Below are positions 8,970-17,348 of a stretch of DNA of 64,000 bases, piece by piece. The position numbers and the translations under genes were made by a program. Position 1 is the first letter of the stretch, and the number at the start of each line of letters is the position of its first letter. This DNA is from CAIXSC01 sp046349935 (GTDB lineage: Bacteria; Planctomycetota; Planctomycetia; Pirellulales; Pirellulaceae): contig JAXMBK010000003.1 in assembly GCA_046349935.1 (NCBI GenBank), positions 806,001 to 870,000 of the forward strand, given 5' to 3'. A model generated the notes under the pieces. The model searched no databases. It saw only the letters and a program-made list of their open reading frames with translations, and was not told the origin of the DNA.

Positions 8970-10393
8970 AAACGTCCTTGGTCTCGCTCCTGACATGCTT
9001 CGCCGCGCTCGCCTGCGCCGCGCACGCGTTCGGTCAAACAAGCGAATCGGGCCGCCGATCGACTGATGTGATTCGCATCGTCGATGACGGAGGCGTCCGC
9101 CATATCGCACTCAACATCGTCGTCGTCGACGGCGATCGGCGTCTGTCTCTCGATGAATATTGGTCGCAAACGATCCGCGCACTCTTCACCTTCGCTGATC
9201 GTAACGCAGACGGCGTCCTGACCGACGACGAAGCGTTGCTGCTCCCCTCTGCTCGAGCCATCCGCATGTCTCTCGGAAATGGCTTTGCGCCCCCGATCGC
9301 CCCGCTGCGCAGCGTCGCGGAAATCACCGACGTTCGCACGCCGCGCTGCTCGCCGGAACAGCTTGAGCAGTATTACCGACGGAACGGAGTGGGGCGTGCA
9401 GCGATGGGCGTTGCTGCACTGCCGCATACGTCCTCGCTGACAGCGGCGCTCGTCGCTGCCATAGACGTGGATCGCGACGGCGTTGTCTCCGAGCGAGAAC
9501 TCGGACAAGCCGAAACGCGGCTGAAGCGCATCGACGCGAATGACGATGAACTCATCGGCGTCGAAGAGCTGATTACGGATGCGGCGTATCCGGGCCGCTG
9601 GGCGGTTGCCAGTTTGTCACCCACGACGCCGGTCGACCTCGCGCCCGGTCGAAGTGGACGATTCACCCTCGAGCGACTCGAATGGCAGGCGGATGCCGCT
9701 GCGGCGCCGGCGGAGCTCCTGCCTTGGGAGATCGAGTTGGGGGACGACTTGCGCGCCGCCCCGCTGCCCTTTTCGTCCAGTTCGCGCTACGAGTCGTGGA
9801 CCGTCGCCAGTTCCCTGCCTTCGCTGCAGGAACGGTTGCGGGAGGAGATCGCGGCGGCCGAGGCAGATCCGCCAGTGGAATCACAAGGCCCGCGCAACCG
9901 TGAGCGACGTCCCTCCCGCGCATGGCTGACCCCGCTTGTCGATCGCGATGGCGACCAACAGGCGTCTCCCGAAGAGATCCATCAATGGCTGGCCCTGCAA
10001 CAACAGCTGACGCGCGGGCAGGCGCTCATTAGCTTGTACAGCGGCGGAGGTCTCTTCGAACTGTTGGACGCCGATCACGACGCCGCGTTATCCGTGCGAG
10101 AACTGCGTTCGGCATGGCAGACATTGAGTGACGCGAACTGCACGCAAGACAACTGCGTCGAGATCGCGCGCATTCCCAACATCGTCATGGTCGTCGTCAG
10201 TCAAGGTTATCCCCGCAGCCTCGCGTGTACATCCAAGATCGATCTCGCCTGGTTTCTGAAGATGGATCGCAACTCGGACGGCGATGTGTCGCGTCGCGAG
10301 TTTACAGGCAGCCCCGCCGCATTCGCGCGGCTGGACCAGAATCAGGACGGACTCATCTCGGCGCCGGAGGCCGCTGGCGCTAAGCAGGAATGA
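8966..10393 (+). CDS. Secreted multi-EF-hand protein
   Basis: The start is GTG 8966, which overlaps the DUF1501 stop; the frame stays open further upstream but that part is antisense-like and lacks a signal. From this start the protein is 475 residues with a clear signal peptide (KTSLVSLLTCFAALACAAHA). At least six acidic loops of EF-hand type are visible: DRNADGVLTDDE, DVDRDGVVSERE, DRDGDQQASPEE, DADHDAALSVRE, DRNSDGDVSRRE and DQNQDGLISAPE, plus a weaker DANDDELIGVEE. It should bind calcium outside the cytoplasm. Its coupling to the DUF1549/DUF1501 genes suggests joint function with them. Its 3' end overlaps the convergent mtnA 3' end by 14 bases. Confidence 0.88.
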   Translation: MKTSLVSLLTCFAALACAAHAFGQTSESGRRSTDVIRIVDDGGVRHIALNIVVVDGDRRLSLDEYWSQTIRALFTFADRNADGVLTDDEALLLPSARAIRMSLGNGFAPPIAPLRSVAEITDVRTPRCSPEQLEQYYRRNGVGRAAMGVAALPHTSSLTAALVAAIDVDRDGVVSERELGQAETRLKRIDANDDELIGVEELITDAAYPGRWAVASLSPTTPVDLAPGRSGRFTLERLEWQADAAAAPAELLPWEIELGDDLRAAPLPFSSSSRYESWTVASSLPSLQERLREEIAAAEADPPVESQGPRNRERRPSRAWLTPLVDRDGDQQASPEEIHQWLALQQQLTRGQALISLYSGGGLFELLDADHDAALSVRELRSAWQTLSDANCTQDNCVEIARIPNIVMVVVSQGYPRSLACTSKIDLAWFLKMDRNSDGDVSRREFTGSPAAFARLDQNQDGLISAPEAAGAKQE

Positions 10394-11438
10394 CGCGTGC
10401 AATACTCTCACGCGTGACAGGCTGGATGACGCCGCGGTCGGTGATGAGTGCGGCGATCAGTCGCGCGGGAGTCACGTCGAACGCAGGATTGTAAACTTGC
10501 ACGCCTTCCGGCGCGAGTCGCTTGCCGCCATGATGCGTCACCTCGTCGGCGGCGCGTTGCTCGATTGGAATCCCCGAGCCGTCCGCAAGTTTGAGGTCGA
10601 ACGTGGTGGCAGGCGCCGCAATGTAAAAGGGAATGCCGTGGGCCTGGGCGAGCACCGCGACGCCGTAGGTTCCGATCTTGTTCGCGGCATCTCCGTTCGC
10701 GGCGATGCGGTCCGCTCCGACGACCACGGCCTGCACCCGACCTTCGGCCATCACTTGCGCCGCCATATTGTCGCAGATCAACGTCGCGGGAATGCGTCGA
10801 GCGACCAATTCCCAGGCGGTGAGTCGTGCGCCTTGCAACAGCGGGCGAGTCTCATCGACGTACACTTGGATTCGCTTTCCTGCCGCATGAGCGGAGAAGA
10901 TCACGGCGAGCGCCGTCCCGTACTCGGCGGTCGCCAGTCCACCGGCGTTGCAATGCGTGAGCACGCCGCCCTCGGTCGGCATCAAAGCCGCGCCGTGACG
11001 TCCAATCGCGTGACACATCGCGCGATCTTCGTCGTGCAAGGCGCACGCTTCTTCCCACAAGGCGTTCAAGATCTGCGGTCCCGTCGCTCGGCCGCGCAAG
11101 CGGCGGGCGACCGCTTCCAAGCGTTCTAGCGCCATGAACAGGTTGACGGCCGTCGGTCGACTCGCCGCCAGGACGCCGATCGTCCTCTCCAACGTTTCGA
11201 AGAATGTCGCTTCCCCTGCGTTCACGGCATTCTGCACGCCGACGCAAACCCCGTATGCGGCCGCGATGCCGATCGCCGGCGCGCCTCGTACCTGCAGCGT
11301 CTTAATCGCCCGTTCTACGGCCTCGAGCGATCGGCACGCGATCTCGCGCACCTCGCCTGGCAGCTGCGTCTGATCCAACAGCCAGAGCGTTCCGTCGGGC
11401 CCGCCCTCCCAACGCAAAGTCGACGGCGCAGCGTTCAT
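10380..11438 (-). CDS. mtnA: S-methyl-5-thioribose-1-phosphate isomerase
   Basis: 352 residues, full family length. Family motifs are present in order: RGAPAIGIAAAYG near residue 50, THCNAGGLATAEYGTA with the catalytic Cys, VYVDETRPLLQGARLTAWEL, and VVVGADRIAANGDAANKIGT with the catalytic Asp. It converts methylthioribose 1-phosphate to methylthioribulose 1-phosphate in methionine salvage. No other salvage genes are adjacent. Its ATG overlaps the stop of the upstream glycosyltransferase gene (ATGA at 11435-11438), so the two are probably translated from one message. The homologous eIF2B-like ribose-1,5-bisphosphate isomerase is a less likely alternative, because the DETRPLLQGARLT motif is typical of MtnA. 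Confidence 0.95.
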   Translation of the reverse strand: MNAAPSTLRWEGGPDGTLWLLDQTQLPGEVREIACRSLEAVERAIKTLQVRGAPAIGIAAAYGVCVGVQNAVNAGEATFFETLERTIGVLAASRPTAVNLFMALERLEAVARRLRGRATGPQILNALWEEACALHDEDRAMCHAIGRHGAALMPTEGGVLTHCNAGGLATAEYGTALAVIFSAHAAGKRIQVYVDETRPLLQGARLTAWELVARRIPATLICDNMAAQVMAEGRVQAVVVGADRIAANGDAANKIGTYGVAVLAQAHGIPFYIAAPATTFDLKLADGSGIPIEQRAADEVTHHGGKRLAPEGVQVYNPAFDVTPARLIAALITDRGVIQPVTRESIARVIPA

Positions 11439-12178
11439 GTTCGTTTACTCCAGCGCGCACGAAAGCCGAGACACAGTAGGAACCACAGCGCCGAGAAGGC
11501 TTCGCGCAGATTCACCTTCGAGTCGCCCGCACGACGATCCTCAAACACGATCGGCGTTTCGGCAAACCGCGCACCAATCCGCTGCAAGTGCCACAGGTGC
11601 TCTTCAAAGAAGGCGTAGCCTCGAGCGCGCACGCGCGACGGATCGAGCCGCCGCAGACATGCCACTCGAAACGCTCGGTAGCCGCCGCTGCAATCGCGAA
11701 CCGGCAACTTGAGCCAGATTCGCGCATAGGCGTTAACGGCGCGACTGAGCATGCGCCGCGACCAACTCCAGTTCTCAATTCGCCCTCCTGCGACGTAGCG
11801 CGAGCCGATTACGACGTCGATCGGCGGCGAGACGTCCTCTTGCAGTTTGGCGAGCAATTGCGGCAACGCGGAGGGAGGATGACTGAAGTCAGCATCCATA
11901 TTCACGACGAGTTCAAAGCCGCGTTCTTGGGCGGCTGCGAGTCCCGCCAACACGGCGGTTCCCAATCCCAGTTTCCCGGCTCGATGCAAGCAATGAAACC
12001 GTGGCTCTTGCCGTGTAAACTCGTCGCACCAATCCCCGGTCCCATCTGGCGAGTCATCGTCAATGACGAGCAATTCCACCTGCGGCGCGTGCCGAAAGAC
12101 CTCCTCGACCAATCGCGGAAGATTCTCGCGTTCGTTGTAGGTCGCGACGATGACCAGCGTTCTCGGCGAGTCGCTCAC
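11435..12178 (-). CDS. GT2 polyprenol-phosphate mannosyltransferase-like
   Basis: 247 residues. The N-terminal GT-A fold is clear: VIVATYNERENLPRLVEEVF, ELLVIDDDSPDGTGDW, and NMDADFSHPPSALPQLL with the metal-binding DAD. The ending (VFEDRRAGDSKVNLREAFSA) is the usual one for dolichol/polyprenol-phosphate mannosyltransferases of DPM1 type. It probably transfers mannose or glucose from a nucleotide sugar to a polyprenyl phosphate at the membrane, making a lipid-linked sugar donor. No C-terminal GtrA-like membrane region is present, as in the short soluble forms. It lies 7 bases after the ExeA-like gene on the same strand and overlaps mtnA by 4 bases. Confidence 0.9.
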   Translation of the reverse strand: MSDSPRTLVIVATYNERENLPRLVEEVFRHAPQVELLVIDDDSPDGTGDWCDEFTRQEPRFHCLHRAGKLGLGTAVLAGLAAAQERGFELVVNMDADFSHPPSALPQLLAKLQEDVSPPIDVVIGSRYVAGGRIENWSWSRRMLSRAVNAYARIWLKLPVRDCSGGYRAFRVACLRRLDPSRVRARGYAFFEEHLWHLQRIGARFAETPIVFEDRRAGDSKVNLREAFSALWFLLCLGFRARWSKRT

Positions 12179-12184
12179 AGACGC

Positions 12185-13750
12185 CTACCCACGCCGCAGT
12201 CGCGAGAAGAGGCGTCGGTATTCAGGCCGTGGAGCTCGTCCAGAATCGGGTGAAGTCGGCGGCGTTTCCACCGCAGGCGACTGGACGACGTGTGTATGAA
12301 CGACGGGCGCATCAATCACGGGCGCATGCGTGACAGGCGCATGCATGACAGGCGCATGCATGACGGGCGGATCAAGCAGCGGGAGATCGTGTCGAGTCCG
12401 ACCGGCGCCGAAGGGCAGCGCCATCTGCGGTTCCATCGTTCCCCCGTAGTCCCAGGCCGACCAAGCGCCGGGCGTCCAGCGTTGCGGGTCGTCGACCGGC
12501 GGCAAGGAGCGAATCGCATGCAGCAAAGCGTCCTCGGCGTTCTCCGACTTCCCAAGCGACGTTTCGGCAGCCGCGCTCTGCGGTAAGTCCAGCGAGGTCG
12601 ACGCCTGCTGCAACAGCGCCCCCAGTTCCTTTCCCTCGCCGCTTGAGACGCGCAGGCGAGTCGCGATGGAGGCCTCGCGGGCGGTCGCGAATCGATCGAC
12701 GACCACCTCCTGTTCCGTAAACCCCTCCCCGAACAATTGCGACGGCAGTTCCTCAGGAACCTGCTCGACCCGCGGCGTCGACTGCCATGACTCCACGGCC
12801 GCCTCGCTCGTCGCCGACAGCGTTCCGAACTCCACGCTCGCCGACGGCGGACTGGCGAGCGGTTCGTCATCCAGCGCCCCGAACTCGACGATGGAGGAGC
12901 CCGACGAGCTGCTGGACGGCGTTGGATTGTGCCAGGGCGCCGGCAACTGCTGAAGCTCGGCCCACGCTTCCTCGATTTGTCGCGGTTCAATGAGCGACCG
13001 TCCTTGCTCGGCCGCCATCGACAACGCCAGATCGCAAACCTGGTTGATCAGGCGAGGAATGCCGTCGGTCGCGCGATAAATGGCTTCCAGCGACTCGGGC
13101 GGAAACAGATCTTGATTGGGGGCATCGACCCAAGCGAGCTGCGTTAACACGTAGTCGAACGTTTCGCTGCGTTGCAGCGCCGACAGATAGCAGCGTGCGG
13201 CGATTCGCTGGTGAAACGACTCCAGCTTGGGATGAGTGAAGCGTTCCTCCAGCAGCGGGCCGCCGGCCAGCACCAGTTGCACTCGAGCTCGCCCCTGGCG
13301 TACGACGTTGGTCAGCGCCCGCAACTCCTCGAACAAGCGCAAGGGGAGCGAATGGGCTTCGTCGACGATCAACAACAACCCGTTCGGACAGTCGGCCGAA
13401 GGCTCGATATGCTGAATCAGCGATAGCCGCATCTCACCTTCGTCGAGTCCGCGAAAGGGGAGCCCCAACTCGAAGAGCAAGCTTTGCAACAGCGACTTGC
13501 GAGTGCTCAGGCGCGTGTTGGCCAAAAGCGCGACGCGGTAACTGCCCGCCAGTTGGTCGGCGAGGATTTGGCAGACCAGCGACTTGCCCGTCCCCGCTGG
13601 CCCGATCAGCACTCCCGTGCCTTGGGCGCGTTCGACGCAGCGCAGCAGAGATTGCCGCGCATGCTCGATCGCCGGCGACGGGAAGTACCGCTCCATCGTA
13701 GGCGAAGCGAGAAATGGACGTTGGCGAAACCGGAAAAACGTTTCGTACAT
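12185..13750 (-). CDS. ExeA/GspA-type AAA ATPase
   Basis: 521 residues from ATG 13750 (MYETFFRFRQRPFLASPTME), the classic start of this family; the frame is open 22 codons further upstream but without homology. Walker A is IGPAGTGKS near residue 45 and Walker B is LLLIVDEAHSLP. Sensor-type residues follow, then GIPRLINQVCDLAL. The family drives assembly of the type II secretion or type IV pilus machinery and related membrane processes by ATP hydrolysis. The last 220 residues are low complexity (Ser-, Glu- and Pro-rich) with a short tandem repeat near the end, and there is no transmembrane segment or peptidoglycan-binding domain. The role in this organism is therefore open. Confidence 0.87.
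   Translation of the reverse strand: MYETFFRFRQRPFLASPTMERYFPSPAIEHARQSLLRCVERAQGTGVLIGPAGTGKSLVCQILADQLAGSYRVALLANTRLSTRKSLLQSLLFELGLPFRGLDEGEMRLSLIQHIEPSADCPNGLLLIVDEAHSLPLRLFEELRALTNVVRQGRARVQLVLAGGPLLEERFTHPKLESFHQRIAARCYLSALQRSETFDYVLTQLAWVDAPNQDLFPPESLEAIYRATDGIPRLINQVCDLALSMAAEQGRSLIEPRQIEEAWAELQQLPAPWHNPTPSSSSSGSSIVEFGALDDEPLASPPSASVEFGTLSATSEAAVESWQSTPRVEQVPEELPSQLFGEGFTEQEVVVDRFATAREASIATRLRVSSGEGKELGALLQQASTSLDLPQSAAAETSLGKSENAEDALLHAIRSLPPVDDPQRWTPGAWSAWDYGGTMEPQMALPFGAGRTRHDLPLLDPPVMHAPVMHAPVTHAPVIDAPVVHTHVVQSPAVETPPTSPDSGRAPRPEYRRLFSRLRRG
12301..12375 (-). repeat. Five 15-bp tandem units in the ExeA-like gene
   Basis: Five consecutive 15-base units (for example TGACAGGCGCATGCA on the plus strand, the two central ones identical) lie in frame inside the gene and encode a five-residue repeat of the form HAPVM / HAPVT / DAPVV near the C-terminus. 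The length keeps the frame, so copy-number change would alter only tail length. Confidence 0.85.
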
Positions 13751-13908
13751 GGCTCGATGGCGTTCGTATTCGAGGAGCGAATGAGCCCATGGCCGGCGCC
13801 CGCCAGCGGCGGCCACGTCGCTACACCCGGCGCAAAGCGCACGGAGCGCTTCATCGTCATCGGTCGAATAATCGTTGCAACTTGAGCCAAGTCGCCCGGC
13901 AGGCGCCC

Positions 13909-14448
13909 CTAGAAGCCTCGCCGACGCTGTTCGCTATAGCGTTCCAGTGCGGCCTCGATGATCGGCAACGCCGTCGAAGCACTCTGAAACTCTTCAACTT
14001 CCACCTGTTTCCCTTCCAGCGTCTTGTAGTCCTGGAAGAATCGACGCAGCAAATGCAGGCGGTGCGGAGGCATCTCCGCCGCCTCTTGAAACCCGTTGAA
14101 CTCGGGGTCGTCGACCGCGACCGCCAAGACCTTGTGATCCATCTTGCCGCTGTCGACCATCGTCATCAATCCGATCGCGCGGGCGTCGACCAGCGTAAGC
14201 GGCGCGAGAGGCTCCTGGCACAACACGAGCACATCGAGCGGATCGTCGTCTTCGGCCAGGGTCTGCGGGATGAATCCGTAGTTGGCCGGATAATAGACCG
14301 CGGAAAAGAGAATGCGGTCCAACCGCAACAGCCCCGTCGTCTTGTCCAGCTCGTACTTCACGCTTGAGCCCGTCGGAATCTCCACCACCGCCGTGAATTC
14401 CAGCGGAAGTCGTTTACCAGGAACCACGTCATGCCAAGCGTGCGTCAT
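13909..14448 (-). CDS. ppa: Inorganic pyrophosphatase, soluble family I
   Basis: 179 residues, the usual length of bacterial family I enzymes. The signature EDDDPLDVLVL with three metal-binding Asp residues lies near residue 65, preceded by YPANYGFIPQTLAEDD, and KMDHKVLAVAVDDPEF follows. It hydrolyses pyrophosphate to phosphate in the cytoplasm, using Mg2+, and pulls biosynthetic reactions forward. The start MTHAWHDVVPGKRLPLEF fits the family. It lies 160 bases downstream of the ExeA-like gene start on the same strand and 42 bases past the Rrf2 gene, but its own transcription unit is likely. Confidence 0.95.
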   Translation of the reverse strand: MTHAWHDVVPGKRLPLEFTAVVEIPTGSSVKYELDKTTGLLRLDRILFSAVYYPANYGFIPQTLAEDDDPLDVLVLCQEPLAPLTLVDARAIGLMTMVDSGKMDHKVLAVAVDDPEFNGFQEAAEMPPHRLHLLRRFFQDYKTLEGKQVEVEEFQSASTALPIIEAALERYSEQRRRGF

Positions 14449-14490
14449 TGAATCTCTTTCCCCGCAAGTGCGTCGTCAAAAAAGCGTCTC

Positions 14491-14919
14491 TTAGATGTAG
14501 TACATGGAATCGGCATGGTCGCGCACGCGCGCTAGAAGCTCGGAAAAAGTCACTGCGGCCAGGACTTCGCGCCGAGCGGCTTCGGTTTCGCTCCATACTT
14601 CCAGCAGCGTCCGAGTCGCGGGAGTGGAACGAGTGGCGTTGCTTTGCCATTCCCCGGTCCCCCCCTCGATGATCGCGACCACCTCTCCCAGCGTGAGTTG
14701 GGATGGGTCGCGAACCAAACGGTAGCCGCCCGAGGCGCCGCGCGTACTCTCGACGACGCCCGCCCCCTTCAGTTGCAGCAAAATCTGGACCAAGAACGGC
14801 GAGGGAATGCCTTGGCTTTCCGCAATCGCGCGCACTCGAACCGGTTCCGACGAGCCAAACCAAGTCGCCAACTCGAGAACCGCGAGGCACGCGTATTCGG
14901 TTTTCGCAGGGAGATTCAC
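14491..14919 (-). CDS. Rrf2 family transcriptional regulator
   Basis: GTG 14919 is chosen as start (142 residues, VNLPAKTEYACLAVLELA) because AGGAG lies 9-13 bases upstream and a longer start would run into cysH. The Rrf2 winged-helix features are clear: AIAESQGIPSPFLVQILLQL as recognition region, then GVVESTRGASGGYRLVRDPSQLTLGEV. The three Cys ligands of IscR/NsrR are absent; the only Cys is in the first helix, so it is unlikely to hold an Fe-S cluster and is more like the cysteine regulator CymR. It follows cysH by 11 bases on the same strand, so control of sulfur assimilation is a sound guess. Confidence 0.9.
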   Translation of the reverse strand: MNLPAKTEYACLAVLELATWFGSSEPVRVRAIAESQGIPSPFLVQILLQLKGAGVVESTRGASGGYRLVRDPSQLTLGEVVAIIEGGTGEWQSNATRSTPATRTLLEVWSETEAARREVLAAVTFSELLARVRDHADSMYYI

Positions 14920-14930
14920 GCGCCCTGCTC

Positions 14931-15782
14931 CTAGCTTGGCTTCGACTCGTCCAAAGAATGCAGCCCGCATTCGGTCTTCTTGAAGCCGCTCCAACGCCCC
15001 GCCCGCTCGTCTTCCCCAAACATCACCGCTCGCGTGCAAGGCCAGCAACCAATGCTCGGATAACCCTGGTCATGGAGCGGATTATAGGGCACGTCGTGAT
15101 CGACGATCAGCTTCCAGACATCTTTCTTCGTCCAGTTCGCCAACGGACTCACTTTCACCAACTGAAACTTCTTGTCCCAGCCGACGATTGGCGCTCGAGC
15201 TCGATCCGGACTCTGGTCCCGTCGTATCGCACTCGCCCACGCTTCCATTCCCACGACTGAATTTTTGAGCACCGATAGCTTGCGATCTGCGCAGCATTGA
15301 TCGGGATTCGACTTGTAGACCGGCCCGCCGTGCAGCGCTTCATACTGCTCCACCGTCAGCTCAGGTCGCTTCATTTCCACGGCGATGCCATACCGCTGCT
15401 TCACCCGCTCCCGCAGCTCCAACGTCTCCGCAAACTGGTACCCCGTATCGAGATTGAAGATCGGCGTCTGCGGTGCAATCTCCGCCAGCATATGGATGAG
15501 CACCATCCCCTCGGGACCGAAAGCCGTCGCCATCGTGAATCGCGGCGCAAATCGATCGCACGCCCACCGCAAGATGTCTTGGGGCGACGCCCCTTCAAGC
15601 TCTTCGCTGCGAGCCTGAATCTCCGCCTCAAGTTCCGGCGTAAGCTCAAGCGGCTTCCAGGGTTCTGTTTCAGGCGACACCACGCGCAAACGCGGCGGCT
15701 CCGCCGATTTCTCCAACGACTGGCTCACCCCGATTGGCTCCTGCGACTTACGCACCGGCAGTTCTATGGCGTTCAGTCCCAT
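14931..15782 (-). CDS. cysH: Adenylyl-sulfate reductase, [4Fe-4S] type
   Basis: 283 residues. The PAPS reductase fold is shown by FTMATAFGPEGMVLIHML and FNLDTGYQFAETLELR. The cluster-binding Cys pairs are present (DQCCADRK, then GCWPCTR), as is the C-terminal catalytic Cys in KKTECGLH. Enzymes with the CC/CxxC cluster ligands usually reduce APS directly, whereas the cluster-free enterobacterial form uses PAPS. The product is sulfite for cysteine synthesis. ATG 15782 is preceded by GAGGAACGCC. The Rrf2 regulator follows by 11 bases. About 45 N-terminal residues before the conserved part are poorly conserved. Confidence 0.94.
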   Translation of the reverse strand: MGLNAIELPVRKSQEPIGVSQSLEKSAEPPRLRVVSPETEPWKPLELTPELEAEIQARSEELEGASPQDILRWACDRFAPRFTMATAFGPEGMVLIHMLAEIAPQTPIFNLDTGYQFAETLELRERVKQRYGIAVEMKRPELTVEQYEALHGGPVYKSNPDQCCADRKLSVLKNSVVGMEAWASAIRRDQSPDRARAPIVGWDKKFQLVKVSPLANWTKKDVWKLIVDHDVPYNPLHDQGYPSIGCWPCTRAVMFGEDERAGRWSGFKKTECGLHSLDESKPS

Positions 15783-15853
15783 GGCGTTCCTCGTCCCTGG
15801 ACAACTCCCCCCTCCGTAACGAACGTCCTGTTCGTCTTCCCTTATCGGAAATA

Positions 15854-15882
15854 ATCCTAACCATTCTTATCACGATGGTCAA
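15854..15882 (-). promoter_or_regulatory. Candidate sigma-70 promoter for cysH-Rrf2
   Basis: Read on the minus strand, TTGACC (15882-15877) is separated by exactly 17 bases from TAGGAT (15859-15854), matching the -35 and -10 consensus at five and four of six positions. The stretch is AT rich compared with its surroundings and lies about 70 bases before the cysH start. An Rrf2 operator would be expected here, but no convincing palindrome was found. Confidence 0.5.
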
Positions 15883-15892
15883 GAATCGACGA

Positions 15893-17140
15893 TCAGCGGG
15901 TCGCTCGAGGCGCCGCGTTGGCCGGGGCGGGACGCACGGCCTGCTTCGTCGAGGGGGTGGGGGCCGAGATCCGTTCCTCCGCCGTCGGCTGATACCGCTC
16001 GACCACCTTCTTGTAGCCCAACGGCGCCGACGGTTCCCAGAACTCTTTCGCAAAGATGTTGATCTTGTCGATCGTCTCGTTCCAATTCACTTCCCGCTTT
16101 TCAAACACGAAATTCGTGGCGGAAGGATTGGTTTGCGGGTCGTAGTTGCGATTGAACATGGCCATCGCTTTCGGGAGGAAGTCTCCCGCGTCGATGATGA
16201 TGTGCAGCATCTTGAAATTGGCCGCGTCGCCTCGCATCTTCGGCACCGCTTCCAACCAATACTCGTTCGTCGCATCCTTCGGCGTGATCACGCGAATCCA
16301 GAAACGCTGCTTGATCTTGGACGCCTCGGCGCCAAACATAAACGGCAACGGACCGTCGACGATCGACTTCCCCTGCATCTCGGGCGGAAGTTCCGTTTGC
16401 AACAGCTTCTTTTGCGAGTGGTCGAACGAAAAAACCGACTTGCCGTCGCACACCCAGTGTTCCCCAGGATCGCCTGCCTGCGGCAAATACTGCGGCTTCT
16501 CCCCCGGTTTCTTCCCCGGCGTGTAATGCAGGATTTGGTCGACTTTGAACAACCCCTTGTCCGGCGCCGCGTACTTGATCACGCCGACGCTTTGCGTCTT
16601 CGCCGGCAATTCGCCAGTCGATGGGTCGCGCGGCGGACCAAACACCGCATCGTACTCCCAGCGAGTGAACTTGCTGCGGTAACGCTTGATCTTGGCGCTC
16701 GATTCCTGCCAATAGGCCAGCACTTGGTCGAGGTACTTTTCGTGTTCCGGCGGCAACGGAATCCACTCGGGAGCGCGCGGCGTCGCCATCGCCGACGGCA
16801 CCGCCTGCCGAATCACCGGTTCGCTGAGCTGCGGGTCGCGAAACGGCGTCTCCTCGCCAGCCGCTCCCGCTCCCGACTTCGCCTTGCTGCTCCCTGCCGG
16901 TCGCACTCCCGCGCCGCTTGCGCCAGCACCGCCGCTTCCCGCATTGACGCCGCCCGGCGCCGGCGACGGGCCGTAAACGGGCGAACCGCCGCCCTTCGCG
17001 CCGCTCGTCCCAGCGGTTTTCCTCGGCGCCGTCGCGCCCGTTCCACCGGTCTGTCCGTACGAGAAATTCACTGCACTAGGGCCAAACGCCGCCGTCGCGA
17101 GGACGATCCAAAAAACGAAGCGTTGCGTGCGGAACTGCAT
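15893..17140 (-). CDS. TIGR03009 family secreted protein
   Basis: ATG 17140 is chosen because GGAGGAGACAC lies directly before it; it gives 415 residues with signal peptide (FRTQRFVFWIVLATAAFGPS). Residues 40-110 are a Gly/Ala/Pro-rich linker. The conserved body follows: HEKYLDQVLAYWQESSAKI, RYRSKFTRWEYDAVFGP, GEHWVCDGKSVFSFDH, and PLPFMFGAEASKIKQRFWIR. These match the planctomycete family TIGR03009, whose fold resembles lipoprotein carriers of the LolA type. Function is unproven; binding of a lipid or lipoprotein in the periplasm is an inference from fold. The gene stands alone, upstream of the cysH promoter. Confidence 0.85.
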   Translation of the reverse strand: MQFRTQRFVFWIVLATAAFGPSAVNFSYGQTGGTGATAPRKTAGTSGAKGGGSPVYGPSPAPGGVNAGSGGAGASGAGVRPAGSSKAKSGAGAAGEETPFRDPQLSEPVIRQAVPSAMATPRAPEWIPLPPEHEKYLDQVLAYWQESSAKIKRYRSKFTRWEYDAVFGPPRDPSTGELPAKTQSVGVIKYAAPDKGLFKVDQILHYTPGKKPGEKPQYLPQAGDPGEHWVCDGKSVFSFDHSQKKLLQTELPPEMQGKSIVDGPLPFMFGAEASKIKQRFWIRVITPKDATNEYWLEAVPKMRGDAANFKMLHIIIDAGDFLPKAMAMFNRNYDPQTNPSATNFVFEKREVNWNETIDKINIFAKEFWEPSAPLGYKKVVERYQPTAEERISAPTPSTKQAVRPAPANAAPRATR

Positions 17141-17348
17141 GTGTCTCCTCCCTGAGACGACCACTCGTCGCAAAAAAACGTCTGGCTGTGCGTCCGGGAT
17201 GATAGCAGGCGCACTCCCCTCGCCCTAGATCAGTTTTCTCCTACGCATCGATCGGGGCGACCTCGGCTTTCCTCTTGAGCCTCCGCAGACCATTCCCTAC
17301 TATCCCCGCCCGTTCTCGACCACTTTCCTCCACGCGAACCTCGCCCCC

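Noticed and set aside
15734..17155. Long open plus-strand frame of about 470 codons
   Set aside because: It is antisense to the TIGR03009 gene, very Arg-rich, without motifs; a typical shadow in GC-rich DNA.
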